Shown here in pieces: positions 44,533-55,680 of a DNA stretch of 64,000 nt (positions are counted from its first letter, which is position 1; every line of letters starts with the position of its first letter). This DNA comes from Whalleya microplaca (taxonomy: Eukaryota; Ascomycota; Sordariomycetes; Xylariales; Xylariaceae), in assembly GCA_022497155.1 (NCBI GenBank), contig MU385740.1, forward strand, positions 372,001 to 436,000, written 5' to 3'. Made by a program: the position numbers and the translations under genes. Below the pieces are notes generated by a model. It searched no databases. It was not told the DNA's origin and saw nothing but the letters and a program-made list of their open reading frames with translations.

Positions 44533-47213
44533 CTATTCAGCGTCTTATCAATTGACAAGGGCGTGTGCGTGCCACACATTGACACAACACGGCGCCCCGT
44601 TGTCAACGTCGGATCGTCCGCTGGAAGTCAGTGTGAGGGGGCGAACGTTGACGATGCGGCGGTGCGTGTGCTTGCTCGCTCGCGAGTAGGTGGATGTAAG
44701 GGATGTTGGGGACGTAAGGGAGGTAAGGGAGGTAAGTGATGTGAGTGATGTATATAAGTGATGTATGTAAGTGGTGTAAGTGAGATTCGAGGGGTGGCAG
44801 AAGTGGCAGAAGTGGGAGAGATGGGAGAAGATCACGGTTGGCTTCGCGTGCACAACGCTGACTAGCGGTCGCGGCCGTGTGTCAGAACAAGTCGGCGGGG
44901 CTTCAGAAGGAAGAAGAAACTCCAGAAACCAGGGCGCCGTAAAAAACGACACGCTCAATCCAAGAATCCAAAAATTAATAAAACAATATAAAAATATATA
45001 GAGGAATATATATTGTATAAAGTTTTAAAGTTATAAGCCGGTAATCTGTCAGAGTGTCTTTAGGTTCAACCAAGACCGTGGGTGTTGCATGTGCCAAGCT
45101 GTGGGAGAGTCTTGGTAAAGGTAAAAAAAAAAAAAAAGACTTGGTATAAAATAATAATAAGACGGAGCTGGGCTGATGATGACTGGGCTGCTGGGCTGGC
45201 TGGGTTTGGCTGGATGGACGGACGGGCGTGGGAACGGATGCCAAGAGATATATATATCCAACTCTTATTAATAACGTTGGAACATTCCCTACTTCAGGTA
45301 CTTAAGTACGTATGTACTGCGAGTAGGTATTGAGAGTCTCAAAACATTGGACCCGTCTGAAGTTGACCTTTTTAAGCTTTTACCGAGTCCCGCTGTGCCG
45401 CGGGGAGGCTTGACCGATACCTATGAGTACTGTATGCGTAAGTTGTGGCGCAGGCTTGCCTCTTTTCGTGTGTCACGGGCTGACGGGTACTTGCAGACAA
45501 CCCGACCGTAATCCGTACCTTTAAGTATGTAATTATCTCCTCCGGGGTATAGGTAATAAGTGATGTGTGCCCAGGTGCTGTAAGTGCGCGCTTCCACGCC
45601 TTGGTATTGCTTGACTCGACTACCTACATACTTAAGTACATAACGGTCCGTTCCTTCAGCTGTATATATATGTACGTATATGTGTAAGTTACATACATAC
45701 AAACCCAAAAAACCTGAACTACCTGTTCGGGCAGAGTATCGGTGCCTCTTTTAACATCTGGTGCCTCTGCAACAGTCTGCACGACGACCAATTAGTAAAA
45801 CGACTTTTCCATGTCACCCTCACTTCCCATCAACATGGGCACTTTTTCACAGGCCGAACCTCGCCCATGATTGGGCCGCCGCCCGCTTGCTTTCCCTGTG
45901 TTGCGGCTAATGGCCAACCAACCTAACCTCTATGTTGCCAACCTAACCTATCTTGCCCCCAACTAGTGATACAATGATAGTAATCCGACATAATCAGCGA
46001 TACATTCTAGTCTGTCCGCGGTCCACTTGTCTTCCAACACGAGACGGGGATCATCCCGATTGAACGGCGAGACTGGGTATTGGGGGCGAAAAAAACATAA
46101 CCTTTTCTAACCTTACATACATACTACTACAACTGATAGTTACCGTGTTGATCGATCTGTGCTAGGTAACTATGTCCTGTATGTCAAACTTACCAAATGC
46201 GTATAATGTTGGTAGACCTCTCATCTCATCTGCCTGCCGCTGTGCGAGCATTGTTCACAGTTGAAGATCCAGCACGCCAATGCCGCGTAATACTTCCTTT
46301 TCTCCCCCCTCCCCGTAGCACGCGTTGCCTGCCGTGGCACATACCTACATACATATGTAATGTATAGGTTCTCCGGCTCCAGGGGCCAACGGCGAACCGG
46401 GCTTGGGATACATATCATATCACATCATACACGCGCGTAACCTGTGCTCATCGGTGATGGATAGATGACCGGTCCTTCATTCATCTGACCGGCTCGGCTG
46501 TCCCCGTTGTATTGCGTGTGCGCGGTATCCGGTATACGAACGAACGAACGAACGAACGAACGTTACTTTGCAAGCGAAGACTTCGTCCAATCACCACCAG
46601 CTCCGTGTGATAAGTTGTAGGCAAAGTAAGTCAATGATGAATTTGTTTACGTCCGGGTGCTATCTACCTAGGTACACGACGACGCTGCAATGGCGTATAG
46701 GAGCAAAGTAAGTCAAGTAGGGAGGCAAGGGAAAAAACTAAAGATAGAACGAACGAACGACCTTCGTATGAAGCATGTTACGTAGGCATATGTCCCGTTG
46801 ACGGTGAATTATATTATATTTAGAGATAGCTATAGATAATATTTGGGGAAGATCCACATGGTACTGTTCAAGCTTACTGAATGCGGTGGTCTGTCAAAAT
46901 GTGTTTCTGGGCTATGAATTTCGAGATATTATGTGTAGCTGGCAGTGCACCCGCCACCATTGTATTAACCTCCACCTATCTAGCTAGCCTCCTCCTCCTC
47001 TGTATGTCTGTACGTCGACCCTCTCTCACACCCTCATTACCGTCCAGGGTATCTATCTATGGATCTTATATACCCAAAGCGGGTGTCATACCAGTAATAC
47101 AGAAATTCCCACCGGGGCCATAGCCATATACAATGCAACAACACACGCAACAACGCCTTCTTCTATGCAAAAGTCCACTTCTCTTCTAATCTTGACATCT
47201 CATCTCGTCTAAC
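44533..47213. repeat. intergenic region with simple repeats
   Basis: 2.68 kb. 44695-44785 holds degenerate GTAAGTGAT/GGAGGTAAG repeats in the probable palF leader. An A14-15 run lies near 45123-45137, a (CGAA)6 tract at 46537-46562 with a shorter GAACGAACGAACGA at about 46747, and an ACCTAGGT palindrome at 46666-46673. No gene was supported. Confidence 0.6.
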
Positions 47214-49160
47214 CTAATCCAAAGCCTCGCCGCTCAGTATGCTCCTGAGGATATCGACGCCGAGCCCCTCGACAGCCTGCTCCAACTCCTTCTCGCCCAC
47301 GCAGCTGGCTACCTTCTTCTCGTCCGCCAACGAGAACCCGCTTCGCTTCCCGCGCTTGCTCGGCGTCTGCAGCATAGCCAGGGACCCCGTCTTCCCGTCC
47401 ACCGCGGAAACCAGGGACAGCGTCTCCAGGCTGCCTACGACCTCCCGAAACTCGGAGCTGGAAAGTGGGTGGAGCACCGAGTCGCGGGTACATAGCAGGC
47501 AGTAGGTGTCGTACAATGATTTGACGCTGGGAGCAATGGTGTGCGATGACTTAGACGGCGTGGTCAAGACGGACGATGTTCGGGACGCTCTGTTGCGTTT
47601 CTCGAGCGCCATGAGGGAACACAAGGCGGCCTTCTGCTGTAGGTTCAGGGTCTTCAATCGTTGATTCGTTCCGTTACTGAAGGCGGCTGCTGTGATCTTG
47701 TTGAGGTGCGAGATGCTCACACGAGGCGCGTTCTCAACGGTAAGTGTCTTCAACGATGCTGCCAGCATGGCCGACGGGGTCTTGTCTGATAATCTCTTCG
47801 AAGGTGAGGACAGGTTGGCGTTCTCCCCCAGTGGTTTTCGGGATGGTGTAGAGAGTAATATCTTCTCCTTAATTTCCGCTTCGTGCTTCTGTTTCGTTTC
47901 CATCTCCACGAGGTCGACGGCTCTCCGGCAGATCTCGAATGCCTTTCGTAGGTCGCCGGTCTGGCTGGACACCTTTCTGGAACATAGTTCAATGGCTGCC
48001 GGATGCACGAACGGCAACGGACTTCCCTCGGGCACGAGGCTCTGGAGACGCGTAGTGATGATCGTCTTAATCTGTGCGGCCGAGTAAGGGAGAAAAGGCA
48101 GAAGCTCAGGCTTCAGGTTCCGAGACTTAAGTCGTGGTAGAAATCGGTCTGTTAGATCCAATGCATTCGCGATGCCAACAAGCACGAGCCGTGATGACTT
48201 TTGCAAAGACCATTCGAAGAGTCTGTATAGACTTTCCAGGTCTAACGTGAGGATGTGATCGATCTCGTCCAAGACAACCAAGTAGACTTCGGTTGACTTC
48301 CTACGCGGCATGAAGAGCTTCTGGACAGTCGTGGCTACATCGTCTTCCGATATTTCTGCCTCGTGACATATTTGGTCCAAAAGGGTGGCGTAGAGATCCT
48401 TCGATGACTTAATGCTCATGCAATTTATGTAGGCCTTCTTGACGGTTTTCTTATCGACCACCTCTTGGGTAACTTCGTTTACCATCGCACTCTTGCCCGT
48501 ACCGGGGGGTCCACTAACGTAGAGGCACCCACTTGGGGTAGATGTCGAACATCGTTGTAGGAAGGCTTTGAGCTGTCTTCGTTCATCGTCTCGGCCAATC
48601 AATTGGCCTGGATCGGCACTTCGGGAGAACAATTGCCGTGCGTGATGATATACGGTTTGGACTGCGGTAGGCGTGAGGGGAGTTTGCGGTGTGAGTCTCT
48701 TGGAGACTCTCCCGGCAGACATGACCCGGTGACGAGGGGTGACTGGTACTCTGGCAAGAGCATCTCGGAATCGAGGCGTTGTTGGTGTAATCGGTGTATA
48801 ATCAGCTGCAGTGGCGGTCAGTCTATATCCTTCAATGCCATCAGATGTTGCTTTCCTACCTTGCTCTCTGGGTTTTGCATCATCAACGTGTTTCGAAGGA
48901 GACGGCTTGGCTAGCGACTCCTCGACGATCTCAGTAGTGGTTTCTTCGTAGTTAGGTTTATTTCTAATGGCAATTGCAGCTGGGTCCGTATTCTCGTCGT
49001 TGATCACGGAGCTACGAGTCTGGCGTTTTTGTCGCTTCGCAGGCAGGTCTACCACATCTAAGTCGAGTGTCAGTTGCCATTCTCAAAAAGGAGAAGCACA
49101 ATGGTTCCTACCATTCTCCTTAGAACTTCTAGTTCTCTTTCCGAGCGTAGATCGTGCCAT
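47214..49160 (-). CDS. cdc6: DNA replication licensing factor Cdc6/Cdc18
   Basis: AAA+ ATPase that, with ORC and Cdt1, loads the MCM helicase in G1. Exons 49160-49112 and 49057-47214 give 630 residues; the first has 49 bases and encodes MARSTLGKRTRSSKEN, a basic nuclear-type N-terminus. A cluster of Ser/Thr-Pro sites at about residues 100-150 (ITPTTPRFRDAL, PVTPRHR, LTPQTPLTP) fits CDK control of Cdc6 stability. Walker A is GPPGTGKS (199-206), Walker B VLDEID (278-283), sensor 1 GIANALDLTDR, and sensor 2 SSQTGDLRKAFEICRRA. A winged-helix domain completes the C-terminus. Sequence favours Cdc6 over Orc1 because there is no BAH domain. Four ACGCG cores lie 135-183 bp upstream, fitting G1/S transcription. 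Confidence 0.94.
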
Positions 49161-49928
49161 TTTGCTGCTTCCTCGAAATGATATTAGGAGGTAATCAAGA
49201 AGTCAGGACACGATTGATGTTAAACTCTATGTTTAAGGGAGGTGGAAGGGAGGCTGAAGACAGGTAGACAAGACTCGGGACTTTTTAGAACGGCACGCGC
49301 CTACGGAGACGCGAGCAGGTCGCGTAAAGTGGCTCTGACGCGCCCCACCCAAGAACCCGGATCAAAAAGTTGCTACTGCAGTACGAAGTATATACAGTAG
49401 AATTAACAATGGGGCTCAACACCGCTAGCGTGTCAGCATGTCAAGCCTCCCCCACTCTTGACAAGCCACCTTGACAAGCTTGTCCGACCCACTAATTTAG
49501 ATACGTAGTATTCCGTAGGGAATGCACATGTGAAGCTTTGGCCACCTACATAGCCCTTGACCAACTACTGGAATTGGGCGATCTCCGTGATATTGGCTGG
49601 AATTTAGCCCCCTTCTTTAGCCCTTGAGGAACCGTTGACAGCCGGTCGTTTCCTGTAGTCACCTGCACCCGTGGACCTTATCAGCAATCGCCACTTATGT
49701 AAGTACCTAGGTAGAGGAGGCGTACTGTGGAAGGTCGGATCCCACTCTAGGACCTGACGGCAGCCAGAGTACATATGTAATGCTTATTATTATTGAATTC
49801 GCCTTTCAGAATGCCCTTTGTTCCTTTGAGTGATCAACTCCAGTTCCGAGCAAGTGGGTTTTCGGTGGTTGAATATCTAGTGGCAGGACAGGTTCAATGT
49901 TTGGGCTTCCGGCATCGACACTATCGAC
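49161..49928. promoter_or_regulatory. divergent promoter of cdc6 and the Moco sulfurase gene
   Basis: 768 bp between opposite start codons. The cdc6-proximal part holds the ACGCG cluster listed separately. An ACCTAGGT palindrome lies at 49705-49712. No gene is present. Confidence 0.6.
49295..49342. promoter_or_regulatory. cluster of four MCB-like ACGCG cores
   Basis: ACGCG at 49295-49299, 49309-49313 and 49338-49342, and its complement CGCGT at 49321-49325, all within 48 bp. This is the core recognised by MBF (Mbp1/Res-Swi6 or Cdc10) in yeasts. Position, 135-183 bp upstream of the cdc6 start codon, is suitable for a promoter element. Confidence 0.65.
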
Positions 49929-52493
49929 ATGACGGACGGTGGACGCATAGCATACAATAACCGTATCGAGGCACTTCGACAATATGAATTTCCTATGCTC
50001 CGAGGCAAGTCTTGCTATTTCTCCTTCTCAATTAGAGTGCATTTTTTGTTGACAACCTGGGCAGATAGTATCTATCTCGACCATGCAGGGACAACGCTCT
50101 ATGCCAAGTCTCTCGTGGACAGCTTCGCGGCGGATATGACCTCGAATCTGTTCGGAAACCCGCATTCTGCATCCGTGTCTTCGCAGAATTCCACATCTCG
50201 GATCGAAGACATTCGACTCCGTGTGTTACAGTTCTTTCATGCCGATCCCGGCGAGTTCGATCTCGTCTTTGTTGCAAATGCAACCGCTGGCATTAAACTG
50301 GTAACAGATGCGTTCCGAAGCCATGTAGGTGGCTTCGACTACCTCTACCACGAAACTTGCCACACCAGCTTAGTTGGTGTTCGGGAAGAAGCTAGAAGCA
50401 GCTTCTGTCTCGACGATGCCGCCGTGAGCAGCTGGACCGGAGGATGCAATCCCACCCCCGAATTGGAGTGCCATGGTAGACCGACGCTTTTCGCATATCC
50501 CGCACAATCCAATATGGACGGGCGACGGCTTCCTCTGTCTTGGTCAGACGAGGTACGCGGTGAGGTACGCGCTGGCGAACCGGTAACGGATAACCGAACT
50601 TACACATTGCTTGATGCCGCAGCTCTGGCGGCTACGTCACCCCTGGACTTAAGCGACTCGGAAACAGCACCAGACTTCACCGTGCTAAGCTTCTACAAGA
50701 TATTCGGATTTCCAGATCTAGGTGCACTCATCGTTAGACGTCAAGCGGCGTCGGTTTTCCAGAATCGAAACTATTTTGGCGGTGGTACGGTCGATATGGT
50801 CGTTTGTGGTAAGGAGCAGTGGCATGCTCCGAAAGCACAAAGCCTCCATGAGTCTCTTGAGGATGGCACTCTGCCCGTGCACAACATCATCGCTTTGGAC
50901 TCGGCGCTCAAGATTCATCGCCAACTCTTCGGTTTTATGGTGGACGTCTCGTCCCATACGTCTTTCCTACAGCACCGGTTGCACAGTGGCTTAGCTGCTC
51001 TGCGACATGGTAATGGTCAGGCCGTATGTACCCTGTATTCTTCCGCATCGCAGGCCCCTGGTATGCTGGGCAATTCTGTAGGAAACGGCCCAGTCGTGGC
51101 ATTCAATCTGCGTAGTCACCTTGGAAGTTGGGTCAGCTTGACAGAATTTGAGAAACTTGCAATATTGAAGCAATTTCACCTTCGTACGGGAGGACTCTGC
51201 AATCCCGGTGGAGTCATGTCTGCGCTCGGCCTTAAGCCTTGGGAAATGAAAAAGAACTTTTCTGCAGGCCACAGGTGCGGGAGTGAAAACGATATCATAA
51301 GTGGTAAGCCGACAGGCGTCATTCGAGTGAGCTTGGGAGCCATGAGCACAATTTCCGACGTGGACAAGTTCATCGCTTTTATCGACGAATTCTATCGGAC
51401 AGATAGCGTTCCAGAGCCAACAATTCCGGAACCAGTGTTAGATCAGACTAAAATGTCGGATTTACGTGTGGAAAGCATTATGGTATATCCAATCAAGAGT
51501 TGTGGTGGATGCCGCATCCCGGCCGGTGTGACGTGGGAAGTAAGGGCGGAAGGCTTAGCATGGGATAGAGAATGGTGTCTGGTGCACCAAGGGACCGGCC
51601 AAGCCCTCAGCCAAAAGCGACATCCGCGCATGGCACTCATCCGACCCAAGATTGACTTTGCAAACGGGCATCTGCGAGTCTCATACCGTGGGCCCATGCT
51701 GAAAAGGGGTCCAACCGAAATAGTAGTCCCTCTTTCAGCCAACCCGGGTCTATTCCAGTCGAGAAGGTTTTCCGGACAGATGTTCTCTCGCGTCTGCGGC
51801 GAGGAGATATCCGCGCAAATCTACACCTCCGGCGATATCAACGGCTTCTTCTCGGACATCCTCGGCGTGTCGTGCGCCCTGGCCCGCTTCCCGCCCGGCG
51901 GTCTGGGGAAGAGCATGCGGCACGCCAAGGCGCACCTGCAGAAACACCAGAACATCGCCGGGAACACGCGGGCTGCTACCACGCCCTGCCGCTTCCCCGG
52001 CGTACACACGCCTCCCGATTCGGATTCGGAGACCGAGCAGCGGCGGATCCTGCTCTCGAACGAAAGCCCCATCCTCGCGATCCAGTTGTCCAGCCTGGAG
52101 GCCCTGAACGAGCACATCACCGGCCGAGGCGGGACGCCCGTCTCGGCGGAGGTCTTCCGCGCCAATATCGTGATCGGGTCATCATCATCGTCACAGTCAA
52201 AACCGGGAGAATCTTCCGCTTACTCGGAAGACCACTGGTCCCGGCTGCGGATCGGACAGCAGGACTTCAAGACGCTGGGGTCGTGTCGGAGGTGTCACAT
52301 GGTGTGCATAGACCAGGAAACGGCGAGTAAAAGCGAGGAGCCGTTCGTCACGTTGGCGAAGACGCGGAGGTTCGATGGGAAGGTGTTCTTTGGCATTCAC
52401 ATGTGCCATATCCCTTCGTCGGGCAGTGACACGGTGGAGGCTCAGTTCCCGACTATTACGGTTGGAGACAAGGTGCTTGTAGATCCTGTATGA
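49929..52493 (+). CDS. hxB: molybdenum cofactor sulfurase
   Basis: Adds the terminal sulfur to Moco for xanthine dehydrogenase/purine hydroxylase and aldehyde oxidase. Exons 49929-50004 and 50065-52493 give 834 residues; the 60-nt intron starts with GC (GCAAGT) and ends GGCAG, and it contains no stop, so the frame is open without splicing. Removing it restores the family sequence YEFPMLRDSIYLDHAGTTLY. The N-terminal NifS-like domain has the PLP lysine K237 (SFYKIFGFPDLGAL) and the persulfide cysteine C404 (TGGLCNPGG). The C-terminal MOSC domain starts near residue 489 (LRVESIMVYPIKSCGG) and runs to the end (TVGDKVLVDPV). Length and domain order match Aspergillus HxB. Transcribed away from cdc6. 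Confidence 0.94.
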   Translation: MTDGGRIAYNNRIEALRQYEFPMLRGKSCYFSFSIRVHFLLTTWADSIYLDHAGTTLYAKSLVDSFAADMTSNLFGNPHSASVSSQNSTSRIEDIRLRVLQFFHADPGEFDLVFVANATAGIKLVTDAFRSHVGGFDYLYHETCHTSLVGVREEARSSFCLDDAAVSSWTGGCNPTPELECHGRPTLFAYPAQSNMDGRRLPLSWSDEVRGEVRAGEPVTDNRTYTLLDAAALAATSPLDLSDSETAPDFTVLSFYKIFGFPDLGALIVRRQAASVFQNRNYFGGGTVDMVVCGKEQWHAPKAQSLHESLEDGTLPVHNIIALDSALKIHRQLFGFMVDVSSHTSFLQHRLHSGLAALRHGNGQAVCTLYSSASQAPGMLGNSVGNGPVVAFNLRSHLGSWVSLTEFEKLAILKQFHLRTGGLCNPGGVMSALGLKPWEMKKNFSAGHRCGSENDIISGKPTGVIRVSLGAMSTISDVDKFIAFIDEFYRTDSVPEPTIPEPVLDQTKMSDLRVESIMVYPIKSCGGCRIPAGVTWEVRAEGLAWDREWCLVHQGTGQALSQKRHPRMALIRPKIDFANGHLRVSYRGPMLKRGPTEIVVPLSANPGLFQSRRFSGQMFSRVCGEEISAQIYTSGDINGFFSDILGVSCALARFPPGGLGKSMRHAKAHLQKHQNIAGNTRAATTPCRFPGVHTPPDSDSETEQRRILLSNESPILAIQLSSLEALNEHITGRGGTPVSAEVFRANIVIGSSSSSQSKPGESSAYSEDHWSRLRIGQQDFKTLGSCRRCHMVCIDQETASKSEEPFVTLAKTRRFDGKVFFGIHMCHIPSSGSDTVEAQFPTITVGDKVLVDPV

Positions 52494-53999
52494 GAAGATG
52501 GAAGTTTTCGGGACGGACTATTTAAATCCAATCTCAGCGGACTTGTTTTCTACCCGTAGCAGTGTATGGTCTACCACTATTTAAGGAAGTAAAATGGAAA
52601 ATACTAGTGCTATTGATAATGTCGTTCTCTTAGATTATGTTACTTGTGATCTGTAGACTGGGCAAATTCGTGTAGCTTTTTCAATACGTCAGAATCGAAC
52701 ACCGCAGAGATAGCTTCTTCGGTCAACATGAAGACGCCCTATATACTTAGTAATGACGCTATAAAGAGATAATACCATTATTCAGACTACGATTCACAAG
52801 TCACAGCATTTCGATAGTAAGAGCACCAGTATTTAGAGGCAATGTCAGGCTTGAATTTGCGCTATCCAGCTATCTATCTCCATAAGGCTAGAGAATCCAA
52901 GGGCATCCCACTTGGATAGAAATCCCACACCCGCCGCCTCCAATTGTCGATAAGGTTTTTTTTTTTGTGTCTGCCCAGTCCAACCGCGAGTCATTCAAGG
53001 TGTTCGGTTTGGCCCGGATACACTGTTTTTAAATCGAGCCGGGGGCCTTTGAGACAGGACGAGCGAACTCGCGAACCTGTCTGCAGAGAGACGCGACCAG
53101 CCCAGCCCCGAAGGTCACACATAAATCAAGTGGACCTCTTTCTCCTCCGACAAAAGCTAGCTCCCACGCCTCCGGGGGGCATCGACGGGTACCTCTGGTC
53201 ACCCCGCCGAAAAAGGCAGAACGCTTGGCAGCGTGGGAAGGGTTCTCCTCGGCCGAGTCCGAGACGCTGGCTCCGGAGCAAAGTTGCTTCTACCGAGGTC
53301 GCGAGAGGGGGTCGGTTTTGACGTCTGGTGACACCCTCTCGCTCCGGCATACTGCTCTTACTATCGCGCTTATCTCCTTCAGAAAGAACCCAAGCTTTTG
53401 CGGTACTGACGTCAGCCGAGGGTCCCGGGGAGACAGTGCACTGTCTGAACCCAAAAAACACACGACACCGCTCGGCACGCCCCAAGATGTCGTGTACAAA
53501 CTACCGGTCACCTTGGTTGTAATTTGTTCAGCTCGATTACCAAAACAAGTAAATACCAGTCGGGCTCCCCGAAAGGTATAAACAGCGACCCTGAAAAGGA
53601 TCAATACAAGATTCCCGAGAAAGAGAAACACAGTATTCCCTAAGAAAGGGAGACAGTAAACCCAAAGCCGTCCATCCGACAGACTATTGGGCCATAGCAC
53701 AGGCATACGTGGTCATCATCGTTACTGTCGCCAACCACGAGCACAGAGAGCAGGGTACTTGGCGTTCCCTAGACGCGTCGTCCTCTAACGCGAGGAAGAG
53801 ATGAAAACCCCCTAGTAGATCGAATTACAGCGGCCTTCTTCAGAGGACTTGCCAACTGCATTCGAACATAGTTGTCGGGACATCCGTTATTCCAAAACCT
53901 CATGTAGGCCACCGCGAGACTGTAAAGCTCGGTCTTCCCACTCCAGGTCACAAGGGGGGTGTTTCACTGTCGACGCCCGATGTAGCGCATGGAACTCGT
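52494..53999. other. gene-poor region, possibly a decayed element
   Basis: Downstream of the sulfurase, 52494-52960 is AT-rich. From about 53000 the GC content rises sharply and the sequence looks unlike the spacers around it, yet no frame encodes a recognisable protein. Minus-strand frames (e.g. 53951-53769, containing TELYSLAVAYMRFWNNGCPD) are protein-like but isolated. A decayed transposon or pseudogene is possible; no LTRs or terminal inverted repeats could be defined. Confidence 0.35.
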
Positions 54000-54048
54000 G
54001 GGGTTCCATGCCGAGTTCTCCGGATCAAACTTTATCCAGATCCATTAA

Positions 54049-54723
54049 GGCCTTTTTTCGTCGTGCCCAGGACGACAACCGTGGGGACATTCCCGTTGCT
54101 TCGCGAGCGTCAGTACTGACGAAGATATTTAGTTCCGTATGATAGAACTCACACTTCATTGGCGCCTGTATGTACCCAGACCTTGGACAACGCCACCCCA
54201 ATGCTGCTTGCTTGCTCGTGTAGGAAATAAAAACGCCATTCCTATGCAAGATTGCCGTTGGTGCCAGTAGTATCTCGTCATTGCCATTCGTACCTATTGC
54301 GCCGAACCCGAACTTTGCGGAACGTAAGAGTTCTCCAGGATGGTATGCCTACATGACGCAGATCGTAAGCTCATATGTACCTTTGCCGAAGAGAAGAGCG
54401 AGAGGGTGATGCTTACCGTACATGACGAACGCCGTCTATTATGCAGAAACCGAAGATCCATGCGAACCCATTATGTCATGCGTACCATACATTGTACCCT
54501 ATTAACCATGCGTCCATATTCTTCCGTTGCTCAACACAACGCCTTTCTATGCCTCATGTGGCCTTTTTCGCGTCTTGCCCAGGACGAAACAAGCCAGGAT
54601 CTAACAAACTCCGTGGCTCCCAACAGGCCTTTTCTATCTTTTGTCATGCCCAGGACCGTCGCCGTCGCCAATGCACCGAATGCACCACGACCCTAGGGCC
54701 TTTTAACGTCCTACCCAGGACGA
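54049..54723. repeat. four dispersed copies of a GGCCTTTT...CCCAGGACGA motif
   Basis: Copies lie at 54049-54076, 54560-54587, 54626-54660 and 54697-54723. Each begins GGCCTTTT, has a variable T/C-rich middle of about 7-15 bases, and ends (G/A)CCCAGGAC(C)G. The first contains an imperfect hairpin, GTCGT-GCCCAGG-ACGAC. Spacing between copies 2, 3 and 4 is 66 and 71 bp. Origin unknown. Confidence 0.75.
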
Positions 54724-55310
54724 TATGACAGGGTTATTAGTCGCGAGTGAGAACGGTGCGTTCGATGTCATTGGCACATTCCACGGAAATGAAGCGTAGA
54801 AGGCCTCAGATAGCTGGCTTAGGATACTGAACATCCGGTCGGCTCATGCGGGTGGAGAGTATCAGTCGATGTAGAGATAGTGATGACGCATCATCAAGAT
54901 AACCGAGTACGGGGACAACCCCGCAGTGTCAAGATGAAGCCTAGCTATCTGAGAGCAGAAGGCCATCTTGATGTGGACTCCTGGTATCAAAACCTGGAGA
55001 GGTAGATCATAGGATCGGATCATATATTGTTAGGTCCCAACCATTGGGAAACGATTAGGGTGCCTTATGGTGTAACGCTAGACCGTAACTGTGTGCCGCA
55101 TCGAAGGCGAAGGGATTCAGCGTGAAAGTCCATCACACCGGTGAAACCCATCTTGATGGCCATCTGATCCCCTTTGCGCAAAGCAAAAGAGAATGGCAAA
55201 GGGTTTGTTAGAATAGGAGTAAGCGTAGTTGTTGTGTAGGTACGGAATTAGGTAGAAAGATGGGAAGTCTGGTAAGCCTGACTGGGGGCTAAAGAGATCC
55301 TCGTACCCCC
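54724..55310. other. gene-poor spacer
   Basis: No gene was supported. The sequence contains several CATCTTGATG and GATGG words (54960-55160) but no clear array. Confidence 0.4.
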
Positions 55311-55680
55311 TTATCTAATCCCGTGCCGGGGTCCGAACTCCAATTTAGGATAAGTGTTTCTCCGTGCTCCATCACGAAGAAATGGGGGTAGCTCCACAAT
55401 GTCGTAAGCCATAAGGGTCTCATGCGGCTTAAGTTCAACGTCGGTTCTTAGAAACTTCAACAACCATTCAGTCCTCTCGCGGAGAATCTCGAACAGCATG
55501 CCTCGGGTGCTTCCAACGACTTGCGCTCTGTACGGCCGGGTGCCGACTTGCTACCAAGCTGATCATAATCATGAATAACGGTAGCCTCTGCCAGGCAATT
55601 CTATTCATCGAGTCGAGACAGCTAGCGACCTTGGGAAGATCTGGCGACAAAATCTGAAACTGGCTGGCACTGACCACCAA
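55311..55680 (-). pseudogene. frameshifted coding remnant, family not recognised
   Basis: Two protein-like frames overlap by about 30 bases on the minus strand. The upstream one (55680-55468) reads SASQFQILSPDLPKVASCLD and continues to ...SRWKHPRHA; it has no ATG at its start. The downstream one (55499-55311) reads MLFEILRERTEWLLKFLRTD, then LMAYDIVELPPFLRDGARR, and ends in a stop. Helical, leucine-rich composition in both suggests one former gene with a frameshift near 55470-55500. No family assigned. Confidence 0.35.

Noticed and set aside
45093..45245. PacC sites (GCCAAG) upstream of palF
   Set aside because: Two six-base words in about 700 bp is near chance expectation, and palF genes are not generally known to be PacC targets.
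53000..54000. LTR retrotransposon
   Set aside because: Composition and repeats suggested one, but no LTR pair, primer-binding site or reverse-transcriptase motif could be found.
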